From Actinomadura madurae (GTDB lineage Bacteria; Actinomycetota; Actinomycetes; Streptosporangiales; Streptosporangiaceae): 64,000 bases of DNA. Shown piece by piece: positions 1-7,527 of this stretch; the stretch's first letter is position 1, and each line of letters starts with the position of its first letter. The DNA is taken from positions 62,001 to 126,000 of the forward strand of contig NZ_FOVH01000021.1 in NCBI RefSeq assembly GCF_900115095.1, read 5' to 3'. A model generated the notes under the pieces. That model was given only the letters and a program-made list of their open reading frames with translations. It was not told the origin of the DNA and did not search any database. A program made the translations under genes and the position numbers.

Positions 1-1166
1 CCGGGAAGGGCCGAACGACCATCAACCTGCCCGCCGACTCCCGCCACGGCGGCGGCAACGGCGTGTCCGCGGGCTCGACGTTCAAGATCTTCACGCTGGC
101 CGCCGCGATCGACCAGGGCATCCCGGTCAGCACCACGATCAACTCGCCGCAGACGACCACGATCGGCGGCTTCCAGCCGTGCCGCTACACCGGGATGTAC
201 CAGGGCAAGAAGGTCAAGAACGCCATGATCGGCGGCGGCACCTGGACCCTCTCCAACGCCGGCGACAGCGAGAAGGGCAACTTCAACCTCAAGACCGGCA
301 CCTGGCACTCGGTCAACACGTTCTACGCCCACCTGGAGAAGCGCGTCGGCGTCTGCAACGCCGTCAAGATGGCCGAGAAGTTCGGGATGAAGCAGGGCAA
401 CGGCAACCCGCTCCTGCCGATCGCGTCCCAGGTCCTCGGCGTCAACGACATCGACATGGTGCACCTCGCCGCCGCCTACGCCGGCTTCGCCGCCCGCGGC
501 AAGTACTGCGCCCCCATCTCCGTCACCGAGGTCGTCGACCCCGAGGGCAAGAAGCTGAAGCTGCCCAAGCAGGACTGCCACCAGGCCCTGGACGAGGACG
601 TCGCCGACAAGGTCAACTCGATCCTCCAGGGCGTCCTCACCAAGGGCACCGCGGCCGGACGCGGCATCGGCCGTCCCGCCGCCGGCAAGACCGGAACCTG
701 TGAAGAGTTCACCTGCGCCGTGTTCGCCGGATTCACCCCGAACCTCGCCGCCGCCACCGCCTACTGGGACTTCCGCGGCCCCTGGCAGTACAAGGTGTAC
801 GGCGTCTACGGCGCGGACATCCCCGGCGGCATCTGGCAGCAGTCCATGCGGAGCGCCCTCGCCGGCGAGCCGGCGCCCGGCTTCCGCACCCCGTCCCGCG
901 ACTTCGGCGACACCACCCGCGTCCCCGAGGTGAAGGGCGACACGATCGGCGCCGCCACCGCCAAGCTCAGGGGCGCCGACCTGAAGGTCAAGGTCGCGCC
1001 CGGGTCCGTCGACTCCGACCAGCCGCGCGGGACGGTCGTGTCCACCTCCCCGGACGGCGGCACCGAGGTCCCGCCCGGCAGCACCGTCATCCTCTACGTG
1101 AGCAGCGGCAAGAAGGGCAACGGGCGCGGCCAGCCGAACGGCCGGTCATCTCCCTGGGAGGACTGA
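1..1166 (+). CDS. Penicillin-binding protein (transpeptidase + PASTA), 5'-truncated by window
   Basis: This is the C-terminal part of a class A/B type penicillin-binding protein that cross-links peptidoglycan outside the membrane. The reading frame is open from base 3, so the gene begins upstream. The catalytic motif SxxK is STFK (Ser codon 75-77). SVN matches the SxN motif (in GTWHSVNTF) and KTG is in AAGKTGTCEEF, in the expected order. One PASTA domain follows (from about base 925, RVPEVKGDTIGAA to VILYVSSG), then a short hydrophilic tail. A metallophosphoesterase gene lies two genes downstream, an arrangement often seen next to ponA-type genes of actinobacteria. The glycosyltransferase domain, if present, is outside the window, so the exact class cannot be settled. 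Confidence 0.93.
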   Translation, partial: GKGRTTINLPADSRHGGGNGVSAGSTFKIFTLAAAIDQGIPVSTTINSPQTTTIGGFQPCRYTGMYQGKKVKNAMIGGGTWTLSNAGDSEKGNFNLKTGTWHSVNTFYAHLEKRVGVCNAVKMAEKFGMKQGNGNPLLPIASQVLGVNDIDMVHLAAAYAGFAARGKYCAPISVTEVVDPEGKKLKLPKQDCHQALDEDVADKVNSILQGVLTKGTAAGRGIGRPAAGKTGTCEEFTCAVFAGFTPNLAAATAYWDFRGPWQYKVYGVYGADIPGGIWQQSMRSALAGEPAPGFRTPSRDFGDTTRVPEVKGDTIGAATAKLRGADLKVKVAPGSVDSDQPRGTVVSTSPDGGTEVPPGSTVILYVSSGKKGNGRGQPNGRSSPWED

Positions 1167-1171
1167 GACGC

Positions 1172-1199
1172 AAGGGCCCGGCGAGCGTGCCGGGCCCTT
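1172..1199. terminator. Bidirectional intrinsic terminator
   Basis: A perfect 10-bp inverted repeat (AAGGGCCCGG / CCGGGCCCTT) with an 8-nt loop lies between two convergent genes. A-T pairs at the stem base give a short U run on either strand, so it can end both transcripts. Confidence 0.8.
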
Positions 1200-1201
1200 C
1201 C

Positions 1202-1666
1202 TCATTCCGCGAGCTGGCGCCTGACCTCGGCGGCGACGCGCCCGCCCTCGGCACGTCCGGCCACCTTCGGATTCACCGACTTCATGACCTGACCCATCGC
1301 GCGCGGCCCGGACGCGCCCGTCTCGGCGATCGCGTCCGCCACCAGCGCGGTCAGCTCCTCGTCCGACAGCTGCGCGGGAAGGTACTCCTCCAGCACCGAG
1401 CCCTCGTCCCGCTCCGCCTGCGCCTGCTCCTCCCGGCCCGCGTCACCGAACGCCGCCGCAGCCTCGCGGCGCTTCTTCGCCTCCCGGGTGAGCACCTTGA
1501 CGACGTCGTCGTCCGACAGCTCGCGCGACTGCTTGCCTGCGACCTCCTCGTTCTTCACCGCGGTGAGGGCCATCCGCAAAGTCCGCGTGCGCACCTCGTC
1601 ACGGGCCTTCATCGCGGACGAGAGGTCGGACTCCAGCTTCTCCTTCAGGGTCATGCCCAACATCAT
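1202..1666 (-). CDS. GatB/YqeY domain protein
   Basis: A 154-residue protein of the YqeY family, which is related to the C-terminal tRNA-binding domain of GatB. The family is mostly uncharacterised; a link to tRNA-dependent amidation is inferred from homology. Family features visible here are the start MTLKEKLESDL, the segment RTLRMALTAVKNEEV, the central EEYLPAQLSDEEL and the C-terminal MGQVMKSVNPKVAGRAEGG. Length matches the usual 150 residues. The start may be ATG 1666, 1663 or 1654; family alignments favour MTLKEK at 1654. It converges with the PBP gene and shares a promoter region with the divergent metallophosphoesterase. Confidence 0.9.
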   Translation of the reverse strand: MMLGMTLKEKLESDLSSAMKARDEVRTRTLRMALTAVKNEEVAGKQSRELSDDDVVKVLTREAKKRREAAAAFGDAGREEQAQAERDEGSVLEEYLPAQLSDEELTALVADAIAETGASGPRAMGQVMKSVNPKVAGRAEGGRVAAEVRRQLAE

Positions 1667-1748
1667 GCCCGTCCGGCACCTTCTGCCTCATCAGGATTAC
1701 CGCGCGGTGCCCATGTCTGAAAACATGGAACCCTGAGAAGGGAGAGCC

Positions 1749-2648
1749 GTGCGAAAGATCTACGCCGCGCCCCTGGGACTCCTGGGGGCGGGAGCCGCGA
1801 CCTTCGGGTACGCCTCGCTCATCGAGCGGAACTGGTTCCGGCTCCGCCGTTTCGACGTGCCCGTGCTGGCGCCCGGCCGTCCCCCGGTGAAGATCCTGCA
1901 CCTCTCCGACGCGCACCTCACCCCCGGCCGCTCGCGCCTGATCCACTGGGTCCGCTCCCTGGACGCGCTCGAACCCGACCTGGTCGTCAACACCGGCGAC
2001 TCCCTCTCGCACCGCGACGCGATCGGCCCCTTCCTGGACGCCCTCGGCCCCCTCCTCGACCGTCCCGGAGTCTTCGTCTACGGGTCGAACGACCTGTACT
2101 CGCCGGTGCTGAAGAACCCGCTCCGCTACGTCTGGCGGACGAGCCAGTCCGACTACGACCGCCGCCGCCGCGAACCCGACCTTCCCTACCGCGAACTCGG
2201 CTCGTCCCTCCAGGCCGCCGGCTGGCTCGACCTCAACAACCGCATCGGCCGCCTCAAGGTCGGCGAGCTCGACGTCGAGTTCGGCGGCATCGACGACTCC
2301 CACATCAACCGCGACCGCTACGACAAGATCGCCGGCCCGGTCGACCCGCAGGCCGACGTCCACCTCGGCGTCATGCACTCCCCCGAACCCCGCAACCTCG
2401 ACCGCTTCACCGCCGACGGCTACGACCTCCTCCTCGCCGGCCACACCCACGGCGGCCAGGTCTGCGTCCCCTTCTACGGCGCCCTCGCCACCAACTGCGG
2501 CATCGACCGCCCCCGCGTGAAGGGCCTCCACCAGCACCGCGGCTCCTGGCTGCACGTCTCCGCCGGCCTCGGCACGTCCCCGAAGGCCCCCATGCGCTTC
2601 TGCTGCCCGCCCGAGGCCTCCCTCCTCACCCTCGTCCCCCGCCGGTGA
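1749..2648 (+). CDS. Calcineurin-like metallophosphoesterase, membrane-anchored
   Basis: A 299-residue predicted metallophosphoesterase. It starts at GTG 1749 after a clear ribosome site (AAGGGAG). The N-terminus has a hydrophobic segment (LGLLGAGAATFGYASL), suggesting membrane attachment. Metal-binding motifs are in family order: LHLSDAHLTP (DxH), NTGDSLSH (GD), YGSNDLYS (GNH/D), LGVMHSPEP and AGHTHGGQV (GHTHGG). The substrate is unknown; the YkuE/YaeI-like family includes phospholipid and nucleotide phosphodiesterases. The stop overlaps the next gene by 4 nt, implying translational coupling with the methyltransferase. Confidence 0.92.
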   Translation: MRKIYAAPLGLLGAGAATFGYASLIERNWFRLRRFDVPVLAPGRPPVKILHLSDAHLTPGRSRLIHWVRSLDALEPDLVVNTGDSLSHRDAIGPFLDALGPLLDRPGVFVYGSNDLYSPVLKNPLRYVWRTSQSDYDRRRREPDLPYRELGSSLQAAGWLDLNNRIGRLKVGELDVEFGGIDDSHINRDRYDKIAGPVDPQADVHLGVMHSPEPRNLDRFTADGYDLLLAGHTHGGQVCVPFYGALATNCGIDRPRVKGLHQHRGSWLHVSAGLGTSPKAPMRFCCPPEASLLTLVPRR

Positions 2649-3232
2649 GCTGGAAGACCGCCTCCTTCACCGCCTTCTGGTACGACTTCGCCGTCCAGAA
2701 CCGCGTCCTCTCCCGCGTGGGAGCCCGCGTCCTCTGGAACTACGACATCGACCACCTCCACACGTCCATCGCCGCCCAGGACCCGTCCGCCCTCACCCTC
2801 GACATCCCCTGCGGCGGCGGCATAGCGGTCACCGACAACCCCCGCCACGTAGCCGCCGACCTCTCCCGCACAATGCTCAACCGAGCCCGCCGCAAGACAA
2901 CAACCCTCCTCCAGGCCGACATCTACGCCCTCCCCTTCAAGAACTCGACCTTCGACACCTGCCTCACCTACAACGGCCTCCACTGCCTCCCAGACCCAGC
3001 CGCCGCTGTACGCGAGTTGGCCCGCGTCCTACGCCCAAGCGGTTGGCTCCGCGGCACCACCATCGTCCGAGGCGCAGGCCGCGACCCCCTCATCAACCTC
3101 CTCCGCCGCCAAGGCACCTTCGGCAACCCAGGCACAGTCACCGACCTCCGCACCTGGCTGACCACCGCCGGCCTGACCTCGATAGAGCTCACCCACTCCG
3201 GCGCCGTGACCGGCTTCACAGCCCGTAAATAG
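2645..3232 (+). CDS. Class I SAM-dependent methyltransferase
   Basis: A 195-residue protein of the UbiE/Methyltransf_11 type. The SAM-binding motif I is LDIPCGGGIAV, motif II is around HVAADLSRTML, and the acidic loop is LLQADIYALPF followed by TFDTCLTYNGLHCLPDP, ending with LARVLRPSGW. It starts at GTG inside the stop of the preceding gene (GTGA overlap), so the two are coupled. It is shorter than many relatives (about 220-260 residues). The substrate cannot be told from sequence. Confidence 0.88.
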   Translation: MSWKTASFTAFWYDFAVQNRVLSRVGARVLWNYDIDHLHTSIAAQDPSALTLDIPCGGGIAVTDNPRHVAADLSRTMLNRARRKTTTLLQADIYALPFKNSTFDTCLTYNGLHCLPDPAAAVRELARVLRPSGWLRGTTIVRGAGRDPLINLLRRQGTFGNPGTVTDLRTWLTTAGLTSIELTHSGAVTGFTARK

Positions 3233-3307
3233 GGACGCAGCACCCCCCGGCATCCGCTAGGGTGGACTAGGCGCCGGGAGAACGTACGACTCCCGGGCAG
3301 CCACCAC

Positions 3308-3381
3308 CGGGGTGTAGCGCAGCTTGGCAGCGCGCTTCGTTCGGGACGAAGAGGTCGTGGGTTCAAATCCCGCCACCCCGA
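3308..3381 (+). tRNA. tRNA-Pro (anticodon CGG)
   Basis: A 74-nt cloverleaf. The acceptor stem is CGGGGTG/CACCCCG with discriminator A, the D-arm is GCGCAGCTTGGCAGCGC, the anticodon arm is CTTCG-TTCGGGA-CGAAG with CGG at loop positions 34-36, and the T-arm contains GGTTCAAATCC. CCA is not encoded. Its 3' half (3340-3382) is repeated at 28406-28448, marking it as the integration target of the adjacent island. Confidence 0.96.
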
Positions 3382-3382
3382 C
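3340..3382 (+). repeat. Attachment site attL (tRNA-Pro 3' end)
   Basis: This 43-bp segment runs from the anticodon loop to just past the tRNA end. It recurs in the same orientation at 28406-28448 with two mismatches (positions 3370 and 3375). The target tRNA stays complete at this end, as is usual for tyrosine-recombinase elements using a tRNA 3' end. Confidence 0.85.
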
Positions 3383-3398
3383 ACAAAGATGCAGGTCA

Positions 3399-3429
3399 GA
3401 GGCCGGTCCTCCCTCAGGAGACCGGCCTC
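3399..3429 (+). terminator. Terminator downstream of tRNA-Pro
   Basis: Stem GAGGCCGGT/ACCGGCCTC is extended by CTCC/GGAG around a CTCA loop with one bulged C, then AAGATCTTTCG follows. It lies 17 nt after the tRNA and, given the repeat position, inside the island. Confidence 0.6.
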
Positions 3430-4311
3430 AAGATCTTTCGACCCCCATCTGACCCCGACTTCGGTCGTTGATCCCGCGATATCCAGGGTCACGCCCTATC
3501 ACCCACTGGCTGCATCCCCGCTCCCTCCAGCACCCATCTGAACTACCGGTTCAGCCCCTCCAACATCCGAGCCCCGCCCCGCCCTCTCGGCGAGTCCACC
3601 TCAAGACCAGTCCGGTCTTCCGGCAGGCTCCGGGCGGAACGTCGGTAGGGCAGCGGGCGGTCCAGCCCTGGATGGCGCGAGCGGTCTCGTCAGTGACGTC
3701 GGAGTCGGCAAGTTCGGCGGGGCGGAGCCATCAGTGCGCGGTGTGTTCGGCGCTCAGGACGATGGGCCGACCGTGGCGGGACACGCCGAAGGCGTATTGG
3801 CGAGCATTGCGGCCGGATCCAGAGTCCCGGCGACATTCGGAACGGCAGCTGTTCGCTTCCGGCAGACGCCGATGCCGGCTTCGCTGTCAGTCTCGAGTCG
3901 GAAGCCTCGATGTGGCCCTAACGCCGTCCGCGCCCTCCCACTCGTCCGCCGCGCGGCGGACGAGCCGTCCGCCGCTGCTTCGCAGCCGCCGTCCAGCGGA
4001 CGGAGCCGTCCACACCGGCGGACGGGCGCGGCGGGCCGTTGGTAGGGCGCTCGGGGCCAGCACGCATGGCCGAGGCAAGTCGTGCCTATCGCTTCCTCGC
4101 TGGAGGAGGCTCGGGAGCAAGCTGAGGATCGAGGCGCGGCCTCGCCAGCCAAGCGTGGCGGCGGGCTCGCTGGACAAATCCGCGAAGAGGCTCCCAGCGT
4201 GCTGGTCAACGTGCGTGCACCGCAGGCGTGGCTCGCCACTCGGCCCAGCAGACCAACCCGCAGAGCGGGAGTAGCAGGGGCCGGTGGCGCAGCCTCAGCG
4301 CGAGCGAGCTG
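3430..4311. other. Gene-poor left end of the island
   Basis: About 880 bp with no ORF that shows protein-family features or a plausible ribosome site. It contains a degenerate gene fragment (3660-3824) that is also present at the other end of the island; the rest shows nothing recognisable. Confidence 0.5.
3660..3824 (-). pseudogene. Degenerate repeat copy A (possible Nudix C-terminal remnant)
   Basis: This segment resembles 26035-26203 along its whole length. On the minus strand one frame reads ARQYAFGVSRHGRPIVLSAE then HTA, a stop, and PAELADSDVTDETARAIQGW. The shape (hydrophobic strand, HG-P, EHTA, a W-containing turn, then a helix) recalls the C-terminal part of Nudix hydrolases, but this is a weak inference. 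Both copies carry stops or frameshifts, so neither encodes a whole protein. Confidence 0.4.
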
Positions 4312-4698
4312 TCAGGTGAGTTCGAACCAGGTGTGCAGGCGACCGGCAGTGTCGGTGTCATAGCCGAAGCGGGCGGCAAGGGTCTCGATGAGGACGATGC
4401 CGTGGCCGTGGTCGCGGAGTTCGGAGCCCTTGTGGCGGGTGGGAATGGTCGCAGCGCCCGCATCGATGACCTCGCAACGCAAGGAGTTCCCACAGTCGTA
4501 CAGCGTGAGGGTGAACGAACCGCCATGACGGGAGTCGGAGTGCCTGACGCTGTTGGTGCAGGCCTCGGAGATCAGCAGATGTGCCGTGGCGGTGCGGTCG
4601 CTGCCGTCCAGTACCGCGGCGGCGAACCGGCGGGCCTCACCGACGCTCTTGGGGGCGGCCGGGAGGGTTACGCGACCGAGAATGATCCACGTCGTCAT
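4312..4698 (-). CDS. ATP-binding protein, anti-sigma (HATPase_c_2) type
   Basis: A 128-residue GHKL-fold protein of the RsbW/SpoIIAB-like group abundant in actinomycetes, which usually act as anti-sigma factor kinases. Visible motifs are LLISEACTNSVRHS (N box), EVIDAGAATIP (weakened G1 box) and LRDHGHGIVLIETLAARFGY (G2 box). ATG 4698 overlaps the stop of the upstream small gene (ATGA), indicating one transcript. It sits opposite an XRE/DUF5753-DUF397 pair, a frequent partnership in these genomes. Confidence 0.85.
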   Translation of the reverse strand: MTTWIILGRVTLPAAPKSVGEARRFAAAVLDGSDRTATAHLLISEACTNSVRHSDSRHGGSFTLTLYDCGNSLRCEVIDAGAATIPTRHKGSELRDHGHGIVLIETLAARFGYDTDTAGRLHTWFELT

Positions 4699-4976
4699 GA
4701 GCTCATCGCCTTCGCGATGGCGGGAACGGCGCGAGGGTCGGTGACCAGCACCCAGTCGCGAGACCACACCCAGGCCTGCGTCCCTGCCTGAGGGGCTGGG
4801 ACGCAGGCAACGAAGCGGACCTTGTTGGTCCGACGGCTCGTGACACGAAGGACGGCTCTCTCGCCCGCGCCAAGGACCTCGGGGTGTACGTGGTGATGCG
4901 GCAACTGGCCAGCCAGCCATGTCAGAAGATGACAGCGCTGCCTTGGATGCAGTTCTTGTTCTGCTTTGTCCGACAT
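4695..4976 (-). CDS. Small conserved hypothetical protein
   Basis: A 93-residue protein with no motif I can name. It is rich in aromatic and His residues (LLTWLAGQLPHHHVH) and has a TWVW-like patch (TQAWVWSRDWVLVTDPRAVP). Small proteins with such an ending often lie directly upstream of HATPase anti-sigma genes in actinomycetes, and the 4-nt overlap with that gene supports a real, coupled gene. It is transcribed away from the XRE gene at 5096. Function unknown. Confidence 0.6.
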   Translation of the reverse strand: MSDKAEQELHPRQRCHLLTWLAGQLPHHHVHPEVLGAGERAVLRVTSRRTNKVRFVACVPAPQAGTQAWVWSRDWVLVTDPRAVPAIAKAMSS

Positions 4977-5095
4977 AATCGAATTCCCGTCCTGCTGCTC
5001 TGACCTGCAGTTTCCGGGACAAGCGTGCTCCGCGAGAGTTACCGTGTCGCCATTCCTAGGATCACCTGGAAATTCGTCCGATGGACGGAGACACG

Positions 5096-5904
5096 ATGCA
5101 TATCAACGAGTCCCCCGACCCGCGATCGTCGATGTGGGCGTGGATGGCCCACCACCTGCGCTTCCAGCGCATGCAGCACGGCATGTCAGGACACGCCCTT
5201 GCCGAGCTCCTCAACTGTGCGCGTTCCTCGATTTCCAGACTGGGGAACTGCGAAGCGAAGCTGACCGACGCTCAGGCGGCCGTCCTCGACGAGCGGTGGA
5301 ACACCGGCGGGACGTTCGCGATCATGCTCTGGTACGCGCGGCTCGGACACGACCCCAACTGGTTCAAAACTTCACGGAGTCTGAGGGACGCGCGTCCGTG
5401 CTGCGGATCTACAGCAGCCAGCTGATTCCTGCCCTGCTGCAGACGCCTGCCTACGCACGCGCCCTCCTGTTTGAGGGGCGCGAGCCAGGGATAGACGCGA
5501 TGGTGGAAGCGCGGATGGCACGGCAGCAGATCCTGACCAAGGAAAGCCCGGCCGATCTGTGGATTCTCCTGGCGGAGACAGCCATGGCCTGCCTGGTGGG
5601 CGGCAGGATGGTCATGCGGGAGCAGCTCGCCAAGCTGCTTAAGGTGTCTGAGCTGCCGAACGTGATGCTGCGGATCGTCCCGAACACGGCAGGCGCGAAT
5701 GCCGGGCTCGATGGGCCGTTCAAGGTCATCAAGGTCCGGGAGGGCCAGGTCGGCTACGTGGAGGCCCCCACCGGCGGAAGGCTCGTCCCAGAGGCCGCCG
5801 AGGTCGACGGACTGCTCGACAGGTTCGACCGCATAGGGGCGGTCGCCCTCCCCGTAGACTCCAGTCGGAGCCTGATCAAGCATCTGATGGAGGCCTTGAC
5901 GTGA
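5096..5904 (+). pseudogene. XRE-family DUF5753 regulator, frameshifted
   Basis: The N-terminal part (5096-5365) encodes a helix-turn-helix (HALAELLNCARSSISRLGNCE) and ends with HDPNWF. A different frame continues from QNFTESEGRASVLRIYSSQL through a normal DUF5753 domain to a stop at 5904. Joining HDPNWF to QNFTE restores the family pattern, and one missing C near 5365 (TTC-CAA reduced to TTCAA) explains the break. No slippery site is present, so this is either an inactivating deletion or a sequencing error. The stop overlaps the DUF397 gene. The start at 5096 follows GGAG. Intact relatives regulate development or antibiotic synthesis together with DUF397 proteins. Confidence 0.8.
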
Positions 5905-6107
5905 CTTCCCCCCAGTGGCGCAAGAGCAGCCGATCCAGCGATGGGACGAGTGGCCAGTGCGTGGAGGTCGCCCAGCTCGACGACGCCATCGGTCTACGAG
6001 ACAGCAAGGCCTCGGGCAGCGGACACCTCTCGCTTTCCATCGGCAACTTTGCCGGCCTTGTCGCCAGGGCGAAGAGGAACGAGCTCGATTTCATCGCTCA
6101 GAGGTAA
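5901..6107 (+). CDS. DUF397 domain protein
   Basis: A 68-residue protein with the classic DUF397 layout: QWRKSSRS near the start, QCVEVAQLDD in the middle, the RDSK motif (IGLRDSKAS), and a C-terminal helix FAGLVARAKRNELD. It starts at GTG within the stop of the DUF5753 gene (GTGA), so it was translated coupled to that regulator. Such pairs are abundant in actinomycetes; some affect sporulation and secondary metabolism. With the upstream gene broken its present function is uncertain. Confidence 0.92.
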   Translation: MTSPQWRKSSRSSDGTSGQCVEVAQLDDAIGLRDSKASGSGHLSLSIGNFAGLVARAKRNELDFIAQR

Positions 6108-6149
6108 GCCAGAGCGACCTGGCAGCCAGGAGACTCAGGTCAGTCCGAT

Positions 6150-6292
6150 CTACAATCCGATCGCTGACTCCATCAACGCGTTCTCGAGCGTGTCGCCAAC
6201 CGCGCCGATAGAGGCGCCGATCCCGGTCTCGACCACGTGCGTAGCGAACCGGAGAGAGGTGTCTTGCGCCCTTCGCGTCGCTGTGATGCACC
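6150..6292 (-). pseudogene. IS3-family OrfB fragment
   Basis: On the minus strand HHSDA (second catalytic Asp region) is followed, after a frameshift, by ETGIGASIGAVGDTLENALM then ESAIGL and a stop where IS3 transposases have IGLYKTE. This is the DDE-domain signature of a second IS3-type element, distinct from the one at 6447-7240. Only about 50 codons survive. Confidence 0.75.
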
Positions 6293-6446
6293 AGCCGGGG
6301 GCCGCCAGGTGCCCGGCCCGGTCACCGCCACAGCGCCATCTCCAGAACGTCCAGGCCAGCCGGGTCCGCTTCGTGCTCGAGACAGCCCAGCTGACGGTGG
6401 CCAGGGAGAAGGTGTCGTGTCAAACCCTCAAAACGTGGAGACGGTG

Positions 6447-6953
6447 TTATGCCACTTCGGCCCTGAACTGGGCTGTTGACGCCCTCCGTGCTTCTGCCAT
6501 CTGACACTCGAACGTGATCGGAGCGAGTCCGTCGTTGGCGCTGTGCCTGCGGTAGGTGCTGTAGAAGTCGACGATCCAGGTCGCGACCATGATGCCCGCC
6601 TCGGCGCGGGTGGTGAAGCGGTGCTGGTGGACGAACTCGACCTTCAAGGTGGAGTTGAACGCCTCGGCGGTGGCGTTGCAGAGGGCGGCGCATCCGACCC
6701 GGCCCATCGACTGCACCACGCCCAGTGCGCGGCAATCCGCCGCAGTGTGGGCCGCGGTGTACTCCGATCCGCGGTCGGCATGAAAGATCACCCCGTCCAC
6801 GCCGCCGCCTCCGTTCGCCGCCCTCTGCAACGACGCCACCGCCAGGGCCGCGTCGCGGTGCTCGCTCATGGCGTGGCCGAGCATGACATGCTCGGTCCTG
6901 CAGGACGTGATGAACTCCGCGACGATCATCGGTTCATCGAGTCCTTCACCCAC
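6447..6953 (-). pseudogene. IS3-family transposase OrfB, N-terminally truncated
   Basis: This frame keeps the second Asp (VIFHADRGSEYTA) and the catalytic Glu (NATAEAFNSTLKVEFV) of an IS3 rve-type integrase core, and the usual C-terminus (DFYSTYRRHSANDGLAPITFE). The HTH_21 region and the first catalytic Asp are missing: only about 30 bp separate it from OrfA. The element cannot transpose by itself. Confidence 0.82.
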
Positions 6954-6982
6954 CCGGCCACTGATCGCTTGAACACTTCACG

Positions 6983-7240
6983 CTACATCCCAAGCTCAGC
7001 GCGTTCCTTGGCCCACTCGGTCTTCTGCCGGCGCAGCCGAGCCAGCTCCTCACGCTCGGACTCGCTCAACGCCTGGCCCGCGGCCTGCCGTTCACGGTCG
7101 GCCTTCATCCAGTTGTGCAGCGTGTAGGGGTTGCTCCCCAGGTCCCGCGCGACCTGCGCGACCGGCTTGCCAGTCTCCTTGACGATCCGCACCGCTCCTT
7201 CACGGCACTCCGGATCGAACCGGCGTCTCTTGTCTCCCAC
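6983..7240 (-). CDS. IS3-family transposase OrfA
   Basis: An 85-residue HTH_Tnp_1 protein. RRFDPECREGAVRIVKETGK and PVAQVARDLGSNPYTLHNW form the DNA-binding helices, followed by the charged leucine-zipper-like segment LARLRRQKTEWAKERAEL. It starts at GTG 7240. It belongs to the same disrupted element as the OrfB remnant downstream; the programmed -1 fusion to OrfB is no longer possible. Confidence 0.85.
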   Translation of the reverse strand: MGDKRRRFDPECREGAVRIVKETGKPVAQVARDLGSNPYTLHNWMKADRERQAAGQALSESEREELARLRRQKTEWAKERAELGM

Positions 7241-7444
7241 GAGACAACCAGTCCGGTCGGACCTCAGCGCCCATACGGCTCACCCGTCTGCCCAGCTCAG
7301 GCGGAGGGGGGACCGAAGTGCCCATGTGCTCGCCCCCTCAGGGAATCGAGCCTCCATTCGACTCAGGGCGATTCAGGAGCGGCGTCCCTCAGGGATAACG
7401 ATCTCCATCCATGAGGGCTGGCCTGGCCTGAACGCACGAAATGC

Positions 7445-7473
7445 CTGTCACGGCAGGTGAGCGTGCATATGAT
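7445..7473 (+). promoter_or_regulatory. Putative promoter of the MORC-ATPase/Z1 operon
   Basis: CTGTCA and TATGAT are 17 bp apart, placing a start near 7480 and giving a roughly 48-nt leader before the GTG at 7528. This is a sigma70-like match from eye only. Confidence 0.4.
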
Positions 7474-7527
7474 GGGGGTTAAACTACTTGTCGGCACCCC
7501 AGGCCCTCCTTTGAGTCAAGGAACCGC

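Noticed and set aside
2968..3492. Minus-strand ORF across the tRNA (GWRDLNPRPLRPERSALPSC)
   Set aside because: This peptide is the well-known translation of the tRNA antisense strand and is a common false gene.
5355..5375. Programmed -1 frameshift in the XRE/DUF5753 gene
   Set aside because: No X-XXY-YYZ heptamer in the right phase and no downstream stem; a missing base explains it better.
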